DNA from: Pelomonas sp047654785
GTDB taxonomy: Bacteria > Pseudomonadota > Gammaproteobacteria > Burkholderiales > Burkholderiaceae_C
Reading direction: 5' to 3'
Assembly (NCBI RefSeq): GCF_047654785.1
Contig: NZ_JASGKQ010000003.1
Span: forward strand, 496,001 to 560,000
DNA length: 64,000 nucleotides
Part shown: piece by piece, positions 52,375-61,380 of the stretch
Layout: every line of letters begins with the position of its first letter
How positions within the stretch are numbered: the stretch's first letter is position 1
Made by a program: the position numbers and the translations under genes
Notes under the pieces: model-generated
The model's input: only the letters and a program-made list of their open reading frames with translations
Told to the model about the DNA's origin: nothing
Databases searched by the model: none

Positions 52375-52450
52375 GCGGGTGTAGCTCAGTTGGTAGAGCG
52401 CGACCTTGCCAAGGTCGAGGTCACGAGTTCGAGCCTCGTTACCCGCTCCA
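52375..52450 (+). tRNA. tRNA-Gly(GCC), copy 3
   Basis: 76 nt, almost identical to copy 2, with anticodon stem CGACC/GGTCG in place of CAACC/GGTTG. Encoded CCA. Confidence 0.97.
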
Positions 52451-52462
52451 GTGATTCGACAC

Positions 52463-52520
52463 GCAGGCCCCGTTCTGGGGCCTGCCGCGCGAGGGAAGCA
52501 GCAAGGGGCGGAAGCCCCTT
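52463..52520 (+). terminator. Tandem hairpins after the tRNA cluster
   Basis: GCAGGCCCC-GTTCT-GGGGCCTGC (9-bp perfect stem) and AAGGGGC-GGAA-GCCCCTT followed by CTCTCGTT. The T-run is poor; they probably terminate or process the tRNA transcript and separate it from the convergent TetR gene. Confidence 0.5.
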
Positions 52521-52552
52521 CTCTCGTTCCGGCGCCATTCCCCTTTTGTTCA

Positions 52553-53242
52553 TCATGCGCATCCCGGCGTGGCCGCCGGGATGGCTTCGGCCTGCCTGGC
52601 GTGTTCGCGGCCGATGGCCGCCAGCCCGCCCAGCGCGAAGTGGTACAGGTGGTCCACGATGGTCTGCGGAGACATCCGGAAGACTTCCTGCGCGGGGCCG
52701 GGGAAGTTGCGCCCGCCGACCATCAGCATCAGGCCGGGGGCGGCCACGCTGAGCAGGCAGCGGGTCAGCGCCGGGTCGTCCTCGGCAATGGCCGTGATCT
52801 CGCCCAGCACGCGCTTGGCGATCGCCATCTTCGGCTGCGCCTCGTCTTGGATGAGCGTCTGCAGGTGCGAGGTCGGCGCCAGCACCTCGCGGGCCAGCAT
52901 GCGCAAATGCCAGGACTGCGGCTCCTGCGTCGCGCGCGCCACCAGCTGCTCGATCAGCAGGCGCAGCTTAGCCGTCGGCGGCAGCCCGCTGTCGGCGACC
53001 TGCCGCAGGTCGTCGACGTCCACCAGCCGGCGGTGCGCCTCGGCCAGCACGGCCTGGTACAGGCCGCCGCGGTTGCCGAAGTGGTAGTTGATGGACGCCA
53101 GGTCCACCCCGGCCCGGGCGGCGATGGCCTTGTTGGTGGTTTCGGCGTAGCCGGTGCCGGCGAACAGCTCACCCGCGGCTTCCAGGATCCGGGTGCGGGT
53201 GGCTTCACCGTCCGCGCGCAGCCCGCGGGGGGACCTGTTCAT
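52553..53242 (-). CDS. TetR-family regulator (CecR/YbiH-like)
   Basis: 229 residues. N-terminal HTH: TRTRILEAAGELFAGTGYAE, TTNKAIAARAGVDLASINYH then FGNRGGLYQAVLAEAHRRL. The C-terminal ligand domain resembles the CecR type (EDDPALTRCLLSVAAPGLML, SPQTIVDHLYHFALGGLAAI). It is divergent from the MaoC-Pta/ABC-exporter/ackA gene set. In E. coli CecR controls an HlyD-ABC exporter of the same general kind (from memory), which supports it as the local repressor. The shared promoter region holds an AT-rich palindrome. Confidence 0.88.
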   Translation of the reverse strand: MNRSPRGLRADGEATRTRILEAAGELFAGTGYAETTNKAIAARAGVDLASINYHFGNRGGLYQAVLAEAHRRLVDVDDLRQVADSGLPPTAKLRLLIEQLVARATQEPQSWHLRMLAREVLAPTSHLQTLIQDEAQPKMAIAKRVLGEITAIAEDDPALTRCLLSVAAPGLMLMVGGRNFPGPAQEVFRMSPQTIVDHLYHFALGGLAAIGREHARQAEAIPAATPGCA

Positions 53243-53286
53243 CGTGTCACTCTCTCCAGGGCAGGTTTCCTGGCTTGCATTCTCTT

Positions 53287-53316
53287 TGAGGCTAAATTTA
53301 AAATCAATTTAGTATT
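53287..53316 (+). promoter_or_regulatory. Promoter with TetR-type operator
   Basis: TTTGAG (53287-53292), 18 bp, TAGTAT (53311-53316). Between and overlapping them lies the inverted repeat CTAAATT-N7-AATTTAG (53293-53313). It is markedly AT-rich in a GC-rich genome and lies 45 bp upstream of the TetR start, so it is the probable autoregulatory site and the control site of the divergent genes. Confidence 0.6.
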
Positions 53317-53342
53317 AACGCGTGCCGCAAGCCCGTCCGACG

Positions 53343-53704
53343 ATGAGCCCGAACCCTCCTGCCCCGGCCGTCCCTCCCGCTTCGGCCGTCGACGGGGCCG
53401 CCGTGCCGGGCTGGCGCCGCTGGATGGGGAGCCCGTCCGGCCTCGCGGCCGCGACGGCCGGGCATGCCGCCGATGCGTGGCAGCGCGCGTTGCTGCATGC
53501 CGACAGCCCTGCCACAGTTGCTCGGGCAGGGGCCCGCGGACGAGCTGCGCGGTGCGCCGCGGGTGATCGCTGCGATGGTCGGCCTCGGCGAGGCGCTGCC
53601 GCCCACGGAGGCCGGCCGCCTGGACGAGATGTGGGCCCGCTTCGACGCGGCCGCCGACGATGCCCGGGCCCGCCCCTCCCGCCACCCTCCCTCCGGAACC
53701 CCCC
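53343..53704 (+). pseudogene. Frameshifted small ORF before pta, unrecognised
   Basis: ATG 53343 opens a frame reading VPGWRRWMGSPSGLAAATAG, HAADAWQRALLHAD. It then degenerates, while the +1 frame continues sensibly as LPQLLGQGPADELRGAPRVI, GLGEALPPTEAGRLDEMWAR. The switch is at the CCC near 53503-53512, as if one base had been added. The continued frame runs into pta without a stop of its own. It could be a decayed gene, for instance of the DUF3141/PHA-synthase-related type that can precede pta-ackA, but the match is weak; a sequencing error is also possible. Confidence 0.4.
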
Positions 53705-55105
53705 ATGACGACGACCGACCCTTCCCCGAGCCCCGCGCCGCGCCCGCCGGGCCGCAGCTTCGACGACATCTCGGTGGGCGAGCAGGAGAGCGTCGAGCGC
53801 TTGCTGACGCCCGAGAACCTGCAGCTGTTCGCCGCGCTGGCGGGGAGCGGCGCGTCCGTGGACGCCGGCATCGCCGGCCGCGCCTTCGCCGGGGCCGGCG
53901 CCTGGGTGGGCGGGCTGGTCGCCGCCGCCATCGGCGACTGCCTGCCCGGCGTCGCGCTGGCCTGCCGTGGCCAGCGCCTGCGCTTTCCGGCGCCGGTCCG
54001 CGCCGGGGACCGGCTGCGGGTGACGGTGGCCGTCGCCGAGCGCCGCGCCGCCGAGGGCAGCCTGCTGCTGCGCTGCAGCTGCGTCAACGAGGCGGGCGAG
54101 ACGGTCATTGACGGCGAGGTCGAGGTGGCGCCCGCCGACGTGCCCGGCGCCGATGCGCTGCCGGAGCCCGGCATCCACATCGGCCCCGACGGCGACCGGC
54201 GGCGCCTGATGGCCCGGGCCGGCGCGCTGGCACCCATCCGGGTCGCGGTGGTCCACCCCTGCGACGAGGCCAGCCTGTCGGCCGCGCTGGACGCGCGCCG
54301 GGCCGGGCTGATCGAGCCGGTGCTGGTGGCGCCCCGCGCCAAGCTCGACGCGGTGGCCGCGCAATGCGGGCTGGACCTGGCCGGCATCGAGGTCATCGAC
54401 GCCGCGCACAGCCACGCGGCGGCCGACCGGGCCGTCGCGCTGGCCGGCCAGGGCGAGGTCGAGGCGCTGATGAAGGGCAGCCTGCACACGGACGAGCTGA
54501 TGTCGGCCGTGCTCGCGCCGGCCAGCCGGCTGCGCACCAAGCGCCGCATCAGCCATTGCTTCGTGCTGCAGGCGCCCGGCTACCCGCGGCCCGTCATCGT
54601 CACCGACGCGGCGATCAACCTCGCGCCGGACCTGGCGCAGAAGGCCGACATCGTGCGCAACGCGATCGAGCTGGCCCAGGTCATCGGCGTGCCCGAACCC
54701 AAGGTCGCCATCCTGGCGGCGGTGGAGACCGTCAACCCGGCGATGCCCGCGACGCTGGACGCTGCGGCGCTGTGCAAGATGGCCGACCGCGGCCAGATCA
54801 CCGGCGGCCGGCTGGACGGCCCGCTGGCCTTCGACAACGCGATCTCCCTCGCGGCGGCGCGCACCAAGGGCATCGTCTCGCCCGTCGCCGGGCAGGCCGA
54901 CATCCTGCTCGTCCCGGACCTGGAGAGCGGCAACATGCTGGCCAAGCAGCTCATCTACCTCGGCCAGGCCGCCAGCGCCGGCATCGTCATGGGCGCGCGG
55001 GTGCCGGTGATCCTGACCAGCCGCGCCGACAGCCGGCAGGCGCGCATCGCCTCGTGCGCGCTGGCGCTGCTGCTGGCGCACCACTACCGGCAGGCGGCGC
55101 CATGA
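53705..55105 (+). CDS. Bifunctional MaoC-like hydratase / phosphate acetyltransferase
   Basis: 466 residues in two domains. Residues 10-150 form a MaoC-like hotdog domain (RSFDDISVGEQESVERLLTP, VGGLVAAAIGDCLPGVALAC). Residues 170-466 are a phosphate acetyl/butyryltransferase (VEALMKGSLHTDELMSAVLA, RRISHCFVLQAPGYPRPVIV, TDAAINLAPDLAQKADIVRN, ITGGRLDGPLAFDNAISLAA, VPDLESGNMLAKQLIYLGQA). It converts acetyl-CoA and phosphate to acetyl-phosphate, or a related acyl. The fused MaoC part suggests coupling with acyl-CoA metabolism such as polyhydroxyalkanoate. The partner ackA lies 5 kb downstream past an ABC exporter. Confidence 0.93.
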   Translation: MTTTDPSPSPAPRPPGRSFDDISVGEQESVERLLTPENLQLFAALAGSGASVDAGIAGRAFAGAGAWVGGLVAAAIGDCLPGVALACRGQRLRFPAPVRAGDRLRVTVAVAERRAAEGSLLLRCSCVNEAGETVIDGEVEVAPADVPGADALPEPGIHIGPDGDRRRLMARAGALAPIRVAVVHPCDEASLSAALDARRAGLIEPVLVAPRAKLDAVAAQCGLDLAGIEVIDAAHSHAAADRAVALAGQGEVEALMKGSLHTDELMSAVLAPASRLRTKRRISHCFVLQAPGYPRPVIVTDAAINLAPDLAQKADIVRNAIELAQVIGVPEPKVAILAAVETVNPAMPATLDAAALCKMADRGQITGGRLDGPLAFDNAISLAAARTKGIVSPVAGQADILLVPDLESGNMLAKQLIYLGQAASAGIVMGARVPVILTSRADSRQARIASCALALLLAHHYRQAAP

Positions 55106-55169
55106 CGCCCGGCCGGCCCGCCGCGCCGCCGCGGCCCCGATCCCCCGTTCCTCCTTCCCGCTGACCGCC

Positions 55170-56243
55170 ATGGCCCTCCCCCTGAAGAACAAGCTGGTTC
55201 CCACCCTCGTCGCCGCCGCGCTGGCCGTGGCGGGCGGCCTTGCCTGGCAGCGCTTCCACGCCGACGCGGACGACGGCGCCTTCCTCGCCGGCAACGGCCG
55301 CATCGAGGCCACCGAGGTGGATATCGCCACCCGGCTGGCCGGCCGCGTCGGCGAGATCCGGGTCGAGGAGGGCGCCTTCGTCAAGGCCGGGCAGGTGCTG
55401 GCCACCATGCAGGTGCAGACGCTGGAGGCGCAGCTCCGCGAGGGCCGGGCGCAGCGCCAGCAGGCGGTCCATGCGGTGGCCACCGCGCAGGCGCAGGTGG
55501 CGATGCGCCAGAGCGACAAGGCGGCACTGCTGGCCCAGGTGCGCCGGGCCGAGGCCGAGCTGAACGCGGCGCGGCGCCGGCAGGCGCGCTCCGAGATGCT
55601 GGTGAAGGAAGGGGCCACCTCCACGCAGACGCTGGACGACGACCGCGCCCGCACCGAGAGCGCCGAGGCCGCCGTCGCCGCGGCGCAGGCGCAGGCCGCC
55701 TCGGCGGACGCCGCCATCGCGGCGGCGCGGGCGCAGGTGGTCAGCGTGCAGTCGCAGGTCGAGGCGGTCGATGCGACGCTGCAGCGTGTCCAGGCCGAGA
55801 TCGACGACAGCCAGCTCAAGGCGCCGCGCGACGGCCGCGTGCAGTTCCGCGTCGCCCAGCCCGGCGAGGTGCTGGGCGCGGGCGGCCGGGTGATGAATCT
55901 GATCGACGTGTCGGACGTCTACATGACCTTCTTCCTGCCCACCGAGGCGGCCGGCCGGCTGGCGCTGGGCTCGGAGGTGCGCATCGTGCTGGACGCCGCG
56001 CCGGACTTCGTGATCCCGGCCAGGGTCTCGTTCATCGCCAGCGCCGCGCAGTTCACGCCCAAGACGGTGGAGACCGCCAGCGAGCGCCAGAAGCTGATGT
56101 TCCGTGTGCGCGCGCAGATCGACCGCGGGCTGCTGCGCGAGCACCTGCAGTACGTCAAGACCGGCCTGCCGGGCGAGGCCTGGGTGCGGCTGGACCCGGC
56201 GCGGCCCTGGCCGGCCCGGCTGGCCTTGAAGGCGCGCCGATGA
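55170..56243 (+). CDS. HlyD-family adaptor of an ABC exporter (YhiI/YbhG-like)
   Basis: 357 residues. One N-terminal membrane helix (LVPTLVAAALAVAGGLAWQR), then a lipoyl domain (GRIEATEVDIATRLAGRVGE, RVEEGAFVKAGQVLATMQVQ) and a long coiled-coil hairpin with Ala/Gln-rich heptads. The second lipoyl half is LKAPRDGRVQFRVAQPGEVL and a beta-barrel follows (YMTFFLPTEAAGRLALGSEV). It forms the periplasmic tunnel of an ABC-2 type exporter. It overlaps the next gene by 4 bp. Confidence 0.92.
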   Translation: MALPLKNKLVPTLVAAALAVAGGLAWQRFHADADDGAFLAGNGRIEATEVDIATRLAGRVGEIRVEEGAFVKAGQVLATMQVQTLEAQLREGRAQRQQAVHAVATAQAQVAMRQSDKAALLAQVRRAEAELNAARRRQARSEMLVKEGATSTQTLDDDRARTESAEAAVAAAQAQAASADAAIAAARAQVVSVQSQVEAVDATLQRVQAEIDDSQLKAPRDGRVQFRVAQPGEVLGAGGRVMNLIDVSDVYMTFFLPTEAAGRLALGSEVRIVLDAAPDFVIPARVSFIASAAQFTPKTVETASERQKLMFRVRAQIDRGLLREHLQYVKTGLPGEAWVRLDPARPWPARLALKARR

Positions 56244-58969
56244 CGGCGCCGGCCGTCGTGCGCCTGGAGCAGGTGCGGCTGCGCTACGGCAAGGTGCAGG
56301 CGCTGGCCGGCATCACGCTCGAGATCCCGGCGGGCCGCATGGTCGGCCTGATCGGGCCGGACGGCGTGGGCAAGTCCAGCCTGCTGTCGCTGGTGGCGGG
56401 CGCGCGCGCGGTGCAGGAGGGGCGCGTGCAGGTGCTGGGCGGCGACATGGCCGGCCGGCGCCACCGTGACGCGGTCTGCCCGCGCATCGCCTACATGCCG
56501 CAGGGCCTGGGCAAGAACCTGTACCCGACGCTGTCCGTCGAGGAGAACCTGCAGTTCTTCGCGCGCCTGTTCGGCCACGACGCGGCCGAGCGGCGGCGCC
56601 GCATCGACGAGCTCACCGAGGCCACGGGGCTGCGCGCCTTCCTGGCCCGCCCCGCCGGCAAGCTCTCCGGCGGCATGAAGCAGAAGCTGGGTCTGTGCTG
56701 CGCGCTGATCCACGACCCCGACCTGCTGATCCTGGACGAGCCGACGACCGGCGTGGACCCGCTGGCGCGCGCGCAGTTCTGGGACCTGATCGCGCGCATC
56801 CGCCAGGGCCGGCCGGGCATGAGCGTGATCGTCGCCACCGCCTACATGGACGAGGCCCAGCGCTTCGACGGGCTGGTCGCCATGGACGACGGCCAGGTGC
56901 TCGCCACCGGCACGCCGCAGGAGCTGCTCGCGCGCACCGGCGCCGGCTCGCTGGAGGCGGCCTTCATCGCGCTGCTGCCCGAGGCGAAGAAGCGCGGCCA
57001 CGCGGCGGTGGCGATCCCGCCGCTGCAGGCGCCGGAGGACGACATCGCCATCGAGGCGCAGGGCCTGACGATGCGCTTCGGCGATTTCGTCGCGGTGGAC
57101 CAGGTGTCCTTCCGCATCCGGCGCGGCGAGATCTTCGGCTTCCTCGGCTCCAACGGCTGCGGCAAGAGCACGACGATGAAGATGCTCACCGGCCTGCTCG
57201 AAGCCAGCGAGGGCCGGGCCTGGCTGTTCGGCCACGAGGTCAATGCCAAGGACATCGCCACGCGCCGCCGCGTCGGCTACATGTCGCAGGCCTTCTCGCT
57301 GTACGCCGAGCTGACGGTGCGGCAGAACCTGGTGCTGCACGCGCGCCTGTTCCAGGTGCCCGAAGGCGAGATCCCCGCGCGCGTGGCCGAGATGGTCCAG
57401 CGCTTCGGCCTGGCCGAGGTGCAGGACATGCTGCCCGGCCGCATGCCGCTGGGCATGCGCCAGCGCCTGTCGCTGGCCGTGGCGATGGTGCACCGGCCCG
57501 AGCTGCTGATCCTGGACGAGCCGACCTCGGGCGTGGACCCGGTCGCCCGCGACGCCTTCTGGCGGCTGCTGGTGGCGCTGTCGCGCCGCGACCGGGTGAC
57601 CATCTTCATCTCCACCCACTTCATGAACGAGGCCGAGCGCTGCGACCGCATGTCGATGATGCATGCCGGCCGGGTGCTCGACAGCGACACGCCCGCGAAG
57701 CTGGTCGACAAGCGCGGCGCGCGGACGCTGGAGGAAGCCTTCATCGGCTACCTGGTGGAGGCCGGCGGCGGCGCGCCGCCGGCCGAGGCGCCGCGCAGCC
57801 CCGCGGCGGCCGGGGCCGGGGCCCAGGCCCGCGCCCGGCCCGGCCGCTTCAGCCTGCAGCGCCTGCTCGCCTACCTGTGGCGCGAGGCGCTGGAGCTGCA
57901 GCGCGACCCGGTGCGCGCGACGCTGGCGCTGGCCGGCTCGGCGCTGCTGATGTTCGTCATGGGCTTCGGCATCAGCATGGACGTCAACGACCTGCGGTAC
58001 GCGGTGCTCGACCGCGACCGGTCCACGCTGAGCGAGAGCTACGCGCTGAGCCTGGCCGGCTCGCGCTATTTCGTGGAGCGCCCGCCGATCGCCGACGACG
58101 CCGACCTGGACCGGCGCATGACCCGCGGCGAGCTGAACCTGGCGCTGGAGATCCCGCCCGGCTTCGGCCGCGACCTGATGCGCGGCCGCGAAGTGGCCAT
58201 CGGCGCGTGGATCGACGGCTCGATGCCGCAGCGCGCCGAGACCGTCAAGGGCTATGTGCAGGGCATCCACCAGCACTGGCTGGCCGAGCAGGCCGCCGCG
58301 CGCGGCGCCGCGCCGCTGGCCGGGCCGGCCGGCATCGAGACGCGCTTCCGCTACAACCCCGACGTCAAGAGTCTGCCGGCGATGGTGCCCGCCGTCGTGC
58401 CCATGCTGCTGCTGATGCTGCCGGCGATGCTGACGGCGCTGGCCGTCGTGCGCGAGAAGGAGACCGGCGCCATCATCAACCTCTACGTCACGCCGGTCAC
58501 GCGCACCGAGTTCCTGCTCGGCAAGCAACTGCCCTACGTGGCGCTCGCGCTGCTGAACTTCGGGCTGATGACGCTGCTGGCGGTAACCGTCTTCGGCGTG
58601 CCGGTCAAGGGCAGCTTCGCGACGCTGGCGCTGGCCGCGCTGGTCTTCAGCTTCTGCGCCACCGGCCTCGGGCTGCTCGCGTCCAGCGTCACCAAGAGCC
58701 AGATCGCGGCGATGTTCTTCGCGATGATCGGCACGATGCTGCCGGCCGTGCAGTTCTCCGGGGTGACCGACCCGGTCTCCTCGCTGCAGGGCGGCGCGCG
58801 GCTGCTGGGCGAGATCTACCCGGCCACGCACATGATCGACATCAGCCGCGGCGTGTTCAACAAGGCGCTGCGGTTCGGCGACCTGGCGCCGTCGCTGCTG
58901 CCCATGCTGGCCGCGGTCCCGCTCATCCTCGGCGCCGCGATCGCGCTGCTGCGCAAACAGGAGCGCTGA
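56240..58969 (+). CDS. rbbA: RbbA-like fused ABC transporter (ATPase-ATPase-permease)
   Basis: 909 residues, the same size and architecture as E. coli RbbA (YhiH). First ABC domain: Walker A GPDGVGKSSL, signature KLSGGMKQKLGLC, Walker B LLILDEPTTGVDP. Second ABC domain (from about 270): Walker A GSNGCGKSTTMKML, an altered signature MPLGMRQRLSLA, Walker B LLILDEPTSGVDP. The C-terminal ABC-2 permease has six helices (LAGSALLMFVMGFGISM, MVPAVVPMLLLMLPAMLTAL, VREKETGAIINLYVTPVTRT). Neighbours match the yhiI-rbbA-yhhJ set. Reported ribosome-linked activity of RbbA in E. coli should not be assumed here. Confidence 0.92.
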   Translation: MTAPAVVRLEQVRLRYGKVQALAGITLEIPAGRMVGLIGPDGVGKSSLLSLVAGARAVQEGRVQVLGGDMAGRRHRDAVCPRIAYMPQGLGKNLYPTLSVEENLQFFARLFGHDAAERRRRIDELTEATGLRAFLARPAGKLSGGMKQKLGLCCALIHDPDLLILDEPTTGVDPLARAQFWDLIARIRQGRPGMSVIVATAYMDEAQRFDGLVAMDDGQVLATGTPQELLARTGAGSLEAAFIALLPEAKKRGHAAVAIPPLQAPEDDIAIEAQGLTMRFGDFVAVDQVSFRIRRGEIFGFLGSNGCGKSTTMKMLTGLLEASEGRAWLFGHEVNAKDIATRRRVGYMSQAFSLYAELTVRQNLVLHARLFQVPEGEIPARVAEMVQRFGLAEVQDMLPGRMPLGMRQRLSLAVAMVHRPELLILDEPTSGVDPVARDAFWRLLVALSRRDRVTIFISTHFMNEAERCDRMSMMHAGRVLDSDTPAKLVDKRGARTLEEAFIGYLVEAGGGAPPAEAPRSPAAAGAGAQARARPGRFSLQRLLAYLWREALELQRDPVRATLALAGSALLMFVMGFGISMDVNDLRYAVLDRDRSTLSESYALSLAGSRYFVERPPIADDADLDRRMTRGELNLALEIPPGFGRDLMRGREVAIGAWIDGSMPQRAETVKGYVQGIHQHWLAEQAAARGAAPLAGPAGIETRFRYNPDVKSLPAMVPAVVPMLLLMLPAMLTALAVVREKETGAIINLYVTPVTRTEFLLGKQLPYVALALLNFGLMTLLAVTVFGVPVKGSFATLALAALVFSFCATGLGLLASSVTKSQIAAMFFAMIGTMLPAVQFSGVTDPVSSLQGGARLLGEIYPATHMIDISRGVFNKALRFGDLAPSLLPMLAAVPLILGAAIALLRKQER

Positions 58970-58972
58970 CCG

Positions 58973-60100
58973 GTGCGCCGTTTCATCGCCAACACCTGGC
59001 GCCTGGGCGTCAAGGAACTCTGGAGCCTGTGGCGCGACCCGATGATGCTGGTGCTGATCGCCTACGTGTTCACGCTGGGCGTGTACACGGCCGCCACGGC
59101 CATGCCCGAGACCCTGCACAACGCGCCCATCGCCATCGTCGACGAGGACCGCTCGCCGCTGTCGCAGCGCATCGCCTCGGCGCTGTACCCGCCGCAGTTC
59201 AGCGCGCCGCAGCTGATCGACTGGCCGCAGATGGACCCCGGCATGGACGCGGGCCGCTACACCTTCGTCATGGTCATCCCGCGCCACTTCCAGCGCGACG
59301 TGCTGGCCGGCCGCGCGCCGCAGATCCAGCTCAACGTGGACGCCACGCGCATGAGCCAGGCCTTCGTCGGCAGCGGCTACCTGCAGCAGATCGTGGCCGG
59401 CGAGATCGGCGAGTTCGCGCAGCGCCACCGCGCCAGCGCCGTGCCGCCGGTGGACCTGGCGCTGCGCGCGCGCTTCAACCCGGCGCTGCAGCCGGCCTGG
59501 TTCGGCAGCCTGGTGCAAGTCATCAACCACATCACCATGCTGTCCATCATCCTGACCGGCGCCGCGCTGATCCGCGAGCGGGAGCACGGCACCCTCGAGC
59601 ACCTGCTGGTCATGCCGGTCACGCCGGCGGAGATCATGCTGGCCAAGGTCTGGTCCATGGGCGCCGTGGTGCTGCTGGCGGCCTGGCTGTCGATCACCTT
59701 CGTCGTGCAGGGCGCGCTGCGGGTGCCGGTGGCCGGCTCGCTGCCGCTGTTCTTCGCGGGCGCGGCGCTGTGCCTGTTCGCCACCACGTCGATGGGCATC
59801 TTCCTGGCGACGCTGGCGCGCAACATGCCGCAGTTCGGCATGCTGATGATGCTGACCATCATGCCGCTGCAGATGCTTTCCGGCGGCAGCACGCCGCGCG
59901 AGAGCATGCCCGGGCCGGTGCAGGACCTCATGCTGGCGGCGCCCACCACGCACTTCGTGCAGCTGGGCCAGGCCATCCTGTTCCGCGGCGCCGGGCTGGA
60001 CGTGGTGTGGCCGCAGTTCGCCGCGCTGGCGCTGATCGGCACCGTGCTGTTCGCGCTGTCGCTGCGGCGCTTCCGCACCGCCATCGGCCGGATGGCCTGA
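58973..60100 (+). CDS. ABC-2 type exporter permease (YhhJ-like)
   Basis: 375 residues, matching the length of E. coli YhhJ. GTG start, 3 bp after the previous stop. One N-terminal helix (DPMMLVLIAYVFTLGVYTAA), a large periplasmic domain (VDEDRSPLSQRIASALYPPQ, VMVIPRHFQRDVLAGRAPQI) and five C-terminal helices. The ABC-2 signature ALIREREHGTLEHLLVMPVT and LSGGSTPRESMPGPVQDLML are present. It probably pairs with the permease half of the RbbA-like protein. Confidence 0.93.
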   Translation: MRRFIANTWRLGVKELWSLWRDPMMLVLIAYVFTLGVYTAATAMPETLHNAPIAIVDEDRSPLSQRIASALYPPQFSAPQLIDWPQMDPGMDAGRYTFVMVIPRHFQRDVLAGRAPQIQLNVDATRMSQAFVGSGYLQQIVAGEIGEFAQRHRASAVPPVDLALRARFNPALQPAWFGSLVQVINHITMLSIILTGAALIREREHGTLEHLLVMPVTPAEIMLAKVWSMGAVVLLAAWLSITFVVQGALRVPVAGSLPLFFAGAALCLFATTSMGIFLATLARNMPQFGMLMMLTIMPLQMLSGGSTPRESMPGPVQDLMLAAPTTHFVQLGQAILFRGAGLDVVWPQFAALALIGTVLFALSLRRFRTAIGRMA

Positions 60101-60117
60101 GCGTTTGGAAAGGCCCC

Positions 60118-61347
60118 ATGAACCACACCTCCCACCACCCTGCCGGCGAGTGCCTCGTCCTCGTGCTGAACTGCGGCTCGTCCAGCATCAAGTTCGCGGT
60201 GTTCGACGCCGCCGCCGAGCCGCTGCCGCGCACGCCGCTGTGGAACGGCAAGGTCCAGGGCATCGGCGGGCCGGCGCCCGACTTCGGCGAGACCGGCGTG
60301 GCGCCGCACGGCATCCCGCTCGACGCCGCCCACCCCTACCGCAGCGCGCTCGCGCAGATCCGGGCGAGCGTGGCCCGGCGCCTGGGCGGGCGGCCGCTGG
60401 GCGCCGTCGCGCACCGGGTGGTGCACGGCGGCAGCCAGTACTTCGAGCCGGCGCGCGTCGACGCGCAGGTGCTCGCCGACCTGAAGCGCTACATCCCGCT
60501 GGCGCCGCTGCACCAGCCCTTCGCGCTGGAGGCCATGGAGATCCTGCTGGCGGAACACCCGGAGCTGCCGCAGGTCGCCTGCTTCGACACCGGCTTCCAC
60601 CACACGGCCGATCCGGTCGAGCAACTGCTGCCGCTGCCCTACGACGCCTGGCGGCGCGGCCTGCGGCGCTACGGCTTCCACGGCCTGTCCTACGAGTTCA
60701 TGGCGACCGCGCTGGCCGAGCGCCACGGCGACGCGGCGCGGGGGCGCACCCTCGTCGCCCACCTGGGCAGCGGCGCCAGCCTGTGCGCGATGCGCGGCCT
60801 CGAAAGCGTGGCGACGACGATGGGCTTCTCCGCGCTGGACGGCCTGATGATGGGCACGCGCACCGGCGCGCTCGACCCCGGCGCGCTGCTCTACCTGATG
60901 GAGATCGAGAAGCTGTCGCTGGCGGAGGTGGCCGACCTCCTCTACCACCGCTCCGGGCTGCTGGGCGTCTCCGGCCTCTCGTCCGAGCCGCGCGTGATCG
61001 TGCGGCACGAGGCCGACGCGGGCGAGGCCGGCGAGCGCGCGCGCCTGGCGCTGGCGCTGTACGTGCGCCGCATCGTGCGCGAGATCGGCGCGCTGGCGGC
61101 CGTGCTGGGCGGGCTGGACCTGTTGGTGTTCACCGCCGGCGTCGGCGAGCACAACGCCTTCGTGCGCGAGCGCGTCTGCCGCGACCTGGGCTTCCTGGGC
61201 GTGGACCTCGACGCGGACGCCAACGCCGCGGACGCCCCGCTGATCTCCTCGGCGGCCAGCCGCGTGCGGGTGGGCGTCGAGCCCACGAACGAGGAATGGG
61301 TGGCGGCTCGGCATGCGCGGCGCCTGCTGCGCCGCGCCGCTGGATAA
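60118..61347 (+). CDS. ackA: Acetate kinase
   Basis: 409-residue kinase making acetate and ATP from acetyl-phosphate. N-terminal signature LVLNCGSSSIKFAVF, then VAHRVVHGGSQYFEPARVD, CFDTGFHHTADPVEQLLPLP, RRYGFHGLSYEFMA, HLGSGASLCAM, GFSALDGLMMGTRTGALDPG and VFTAGVGEHNAFVRERVC. Active-site residues (Asn, Arg, Asp148-like in FDTGFH, Arg241-like) are in place. It follows the ABC exporter by 17 bp and is probably in one transcript with the MaoC-Pta gene. Its stop is 33 bp before the intron-bearing tRNA-Leu. Confidence 0.96.
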   Translation: MNHTSHHPAGECLVLVLNCGSSSIKFAVFDAAAEPLPRTPLWNGKVQGIGGPAPDFGETGVAPHGIPLDAAHPYRSALAQIRASVARRLGGRPLGAVAHRVVHGGSQYFEPARVDAQVLADLKRYIPLAPLHQPFALEAMEILLAEHPELPQVACFDTGFHHTADPVEQLLPLPYDAWRRGLRRYGFHGLSYEFMATALAERHGDAARGRTLVAHLGSGASLCAMRGLESVATTMGFSALDGLMMGTRTGALDPGALLYLMEIEKLSLAEVADLLYHRSGLLGVSGLSSEPRVIVRHEADAGEAGERARLALALYVRRIVREIGALAAVLGGLDLLVFTAGVGEHNAFVRERVCRDLGFLGVDLDADANAADAPLISSAASRVRVGVEPTNEEWVAARHARRLLRRAAG

Positions 61348-61357
61348 TCCGCCCGCA

Positions 61358-61373
61358 GCCCGGCATGCCGGGC
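61358..61373. repeat. Perfect palindrome between ackA and tRNA-Leu
   Basis: GCCCGGCATGCCGGGC, fully self-complementary. It may stop ackA transcripts weakly or mark the start of the tRNA transcript; no T-run. Confidence 0.5.
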
Positions 61374-61380
61374 GCGCCAC

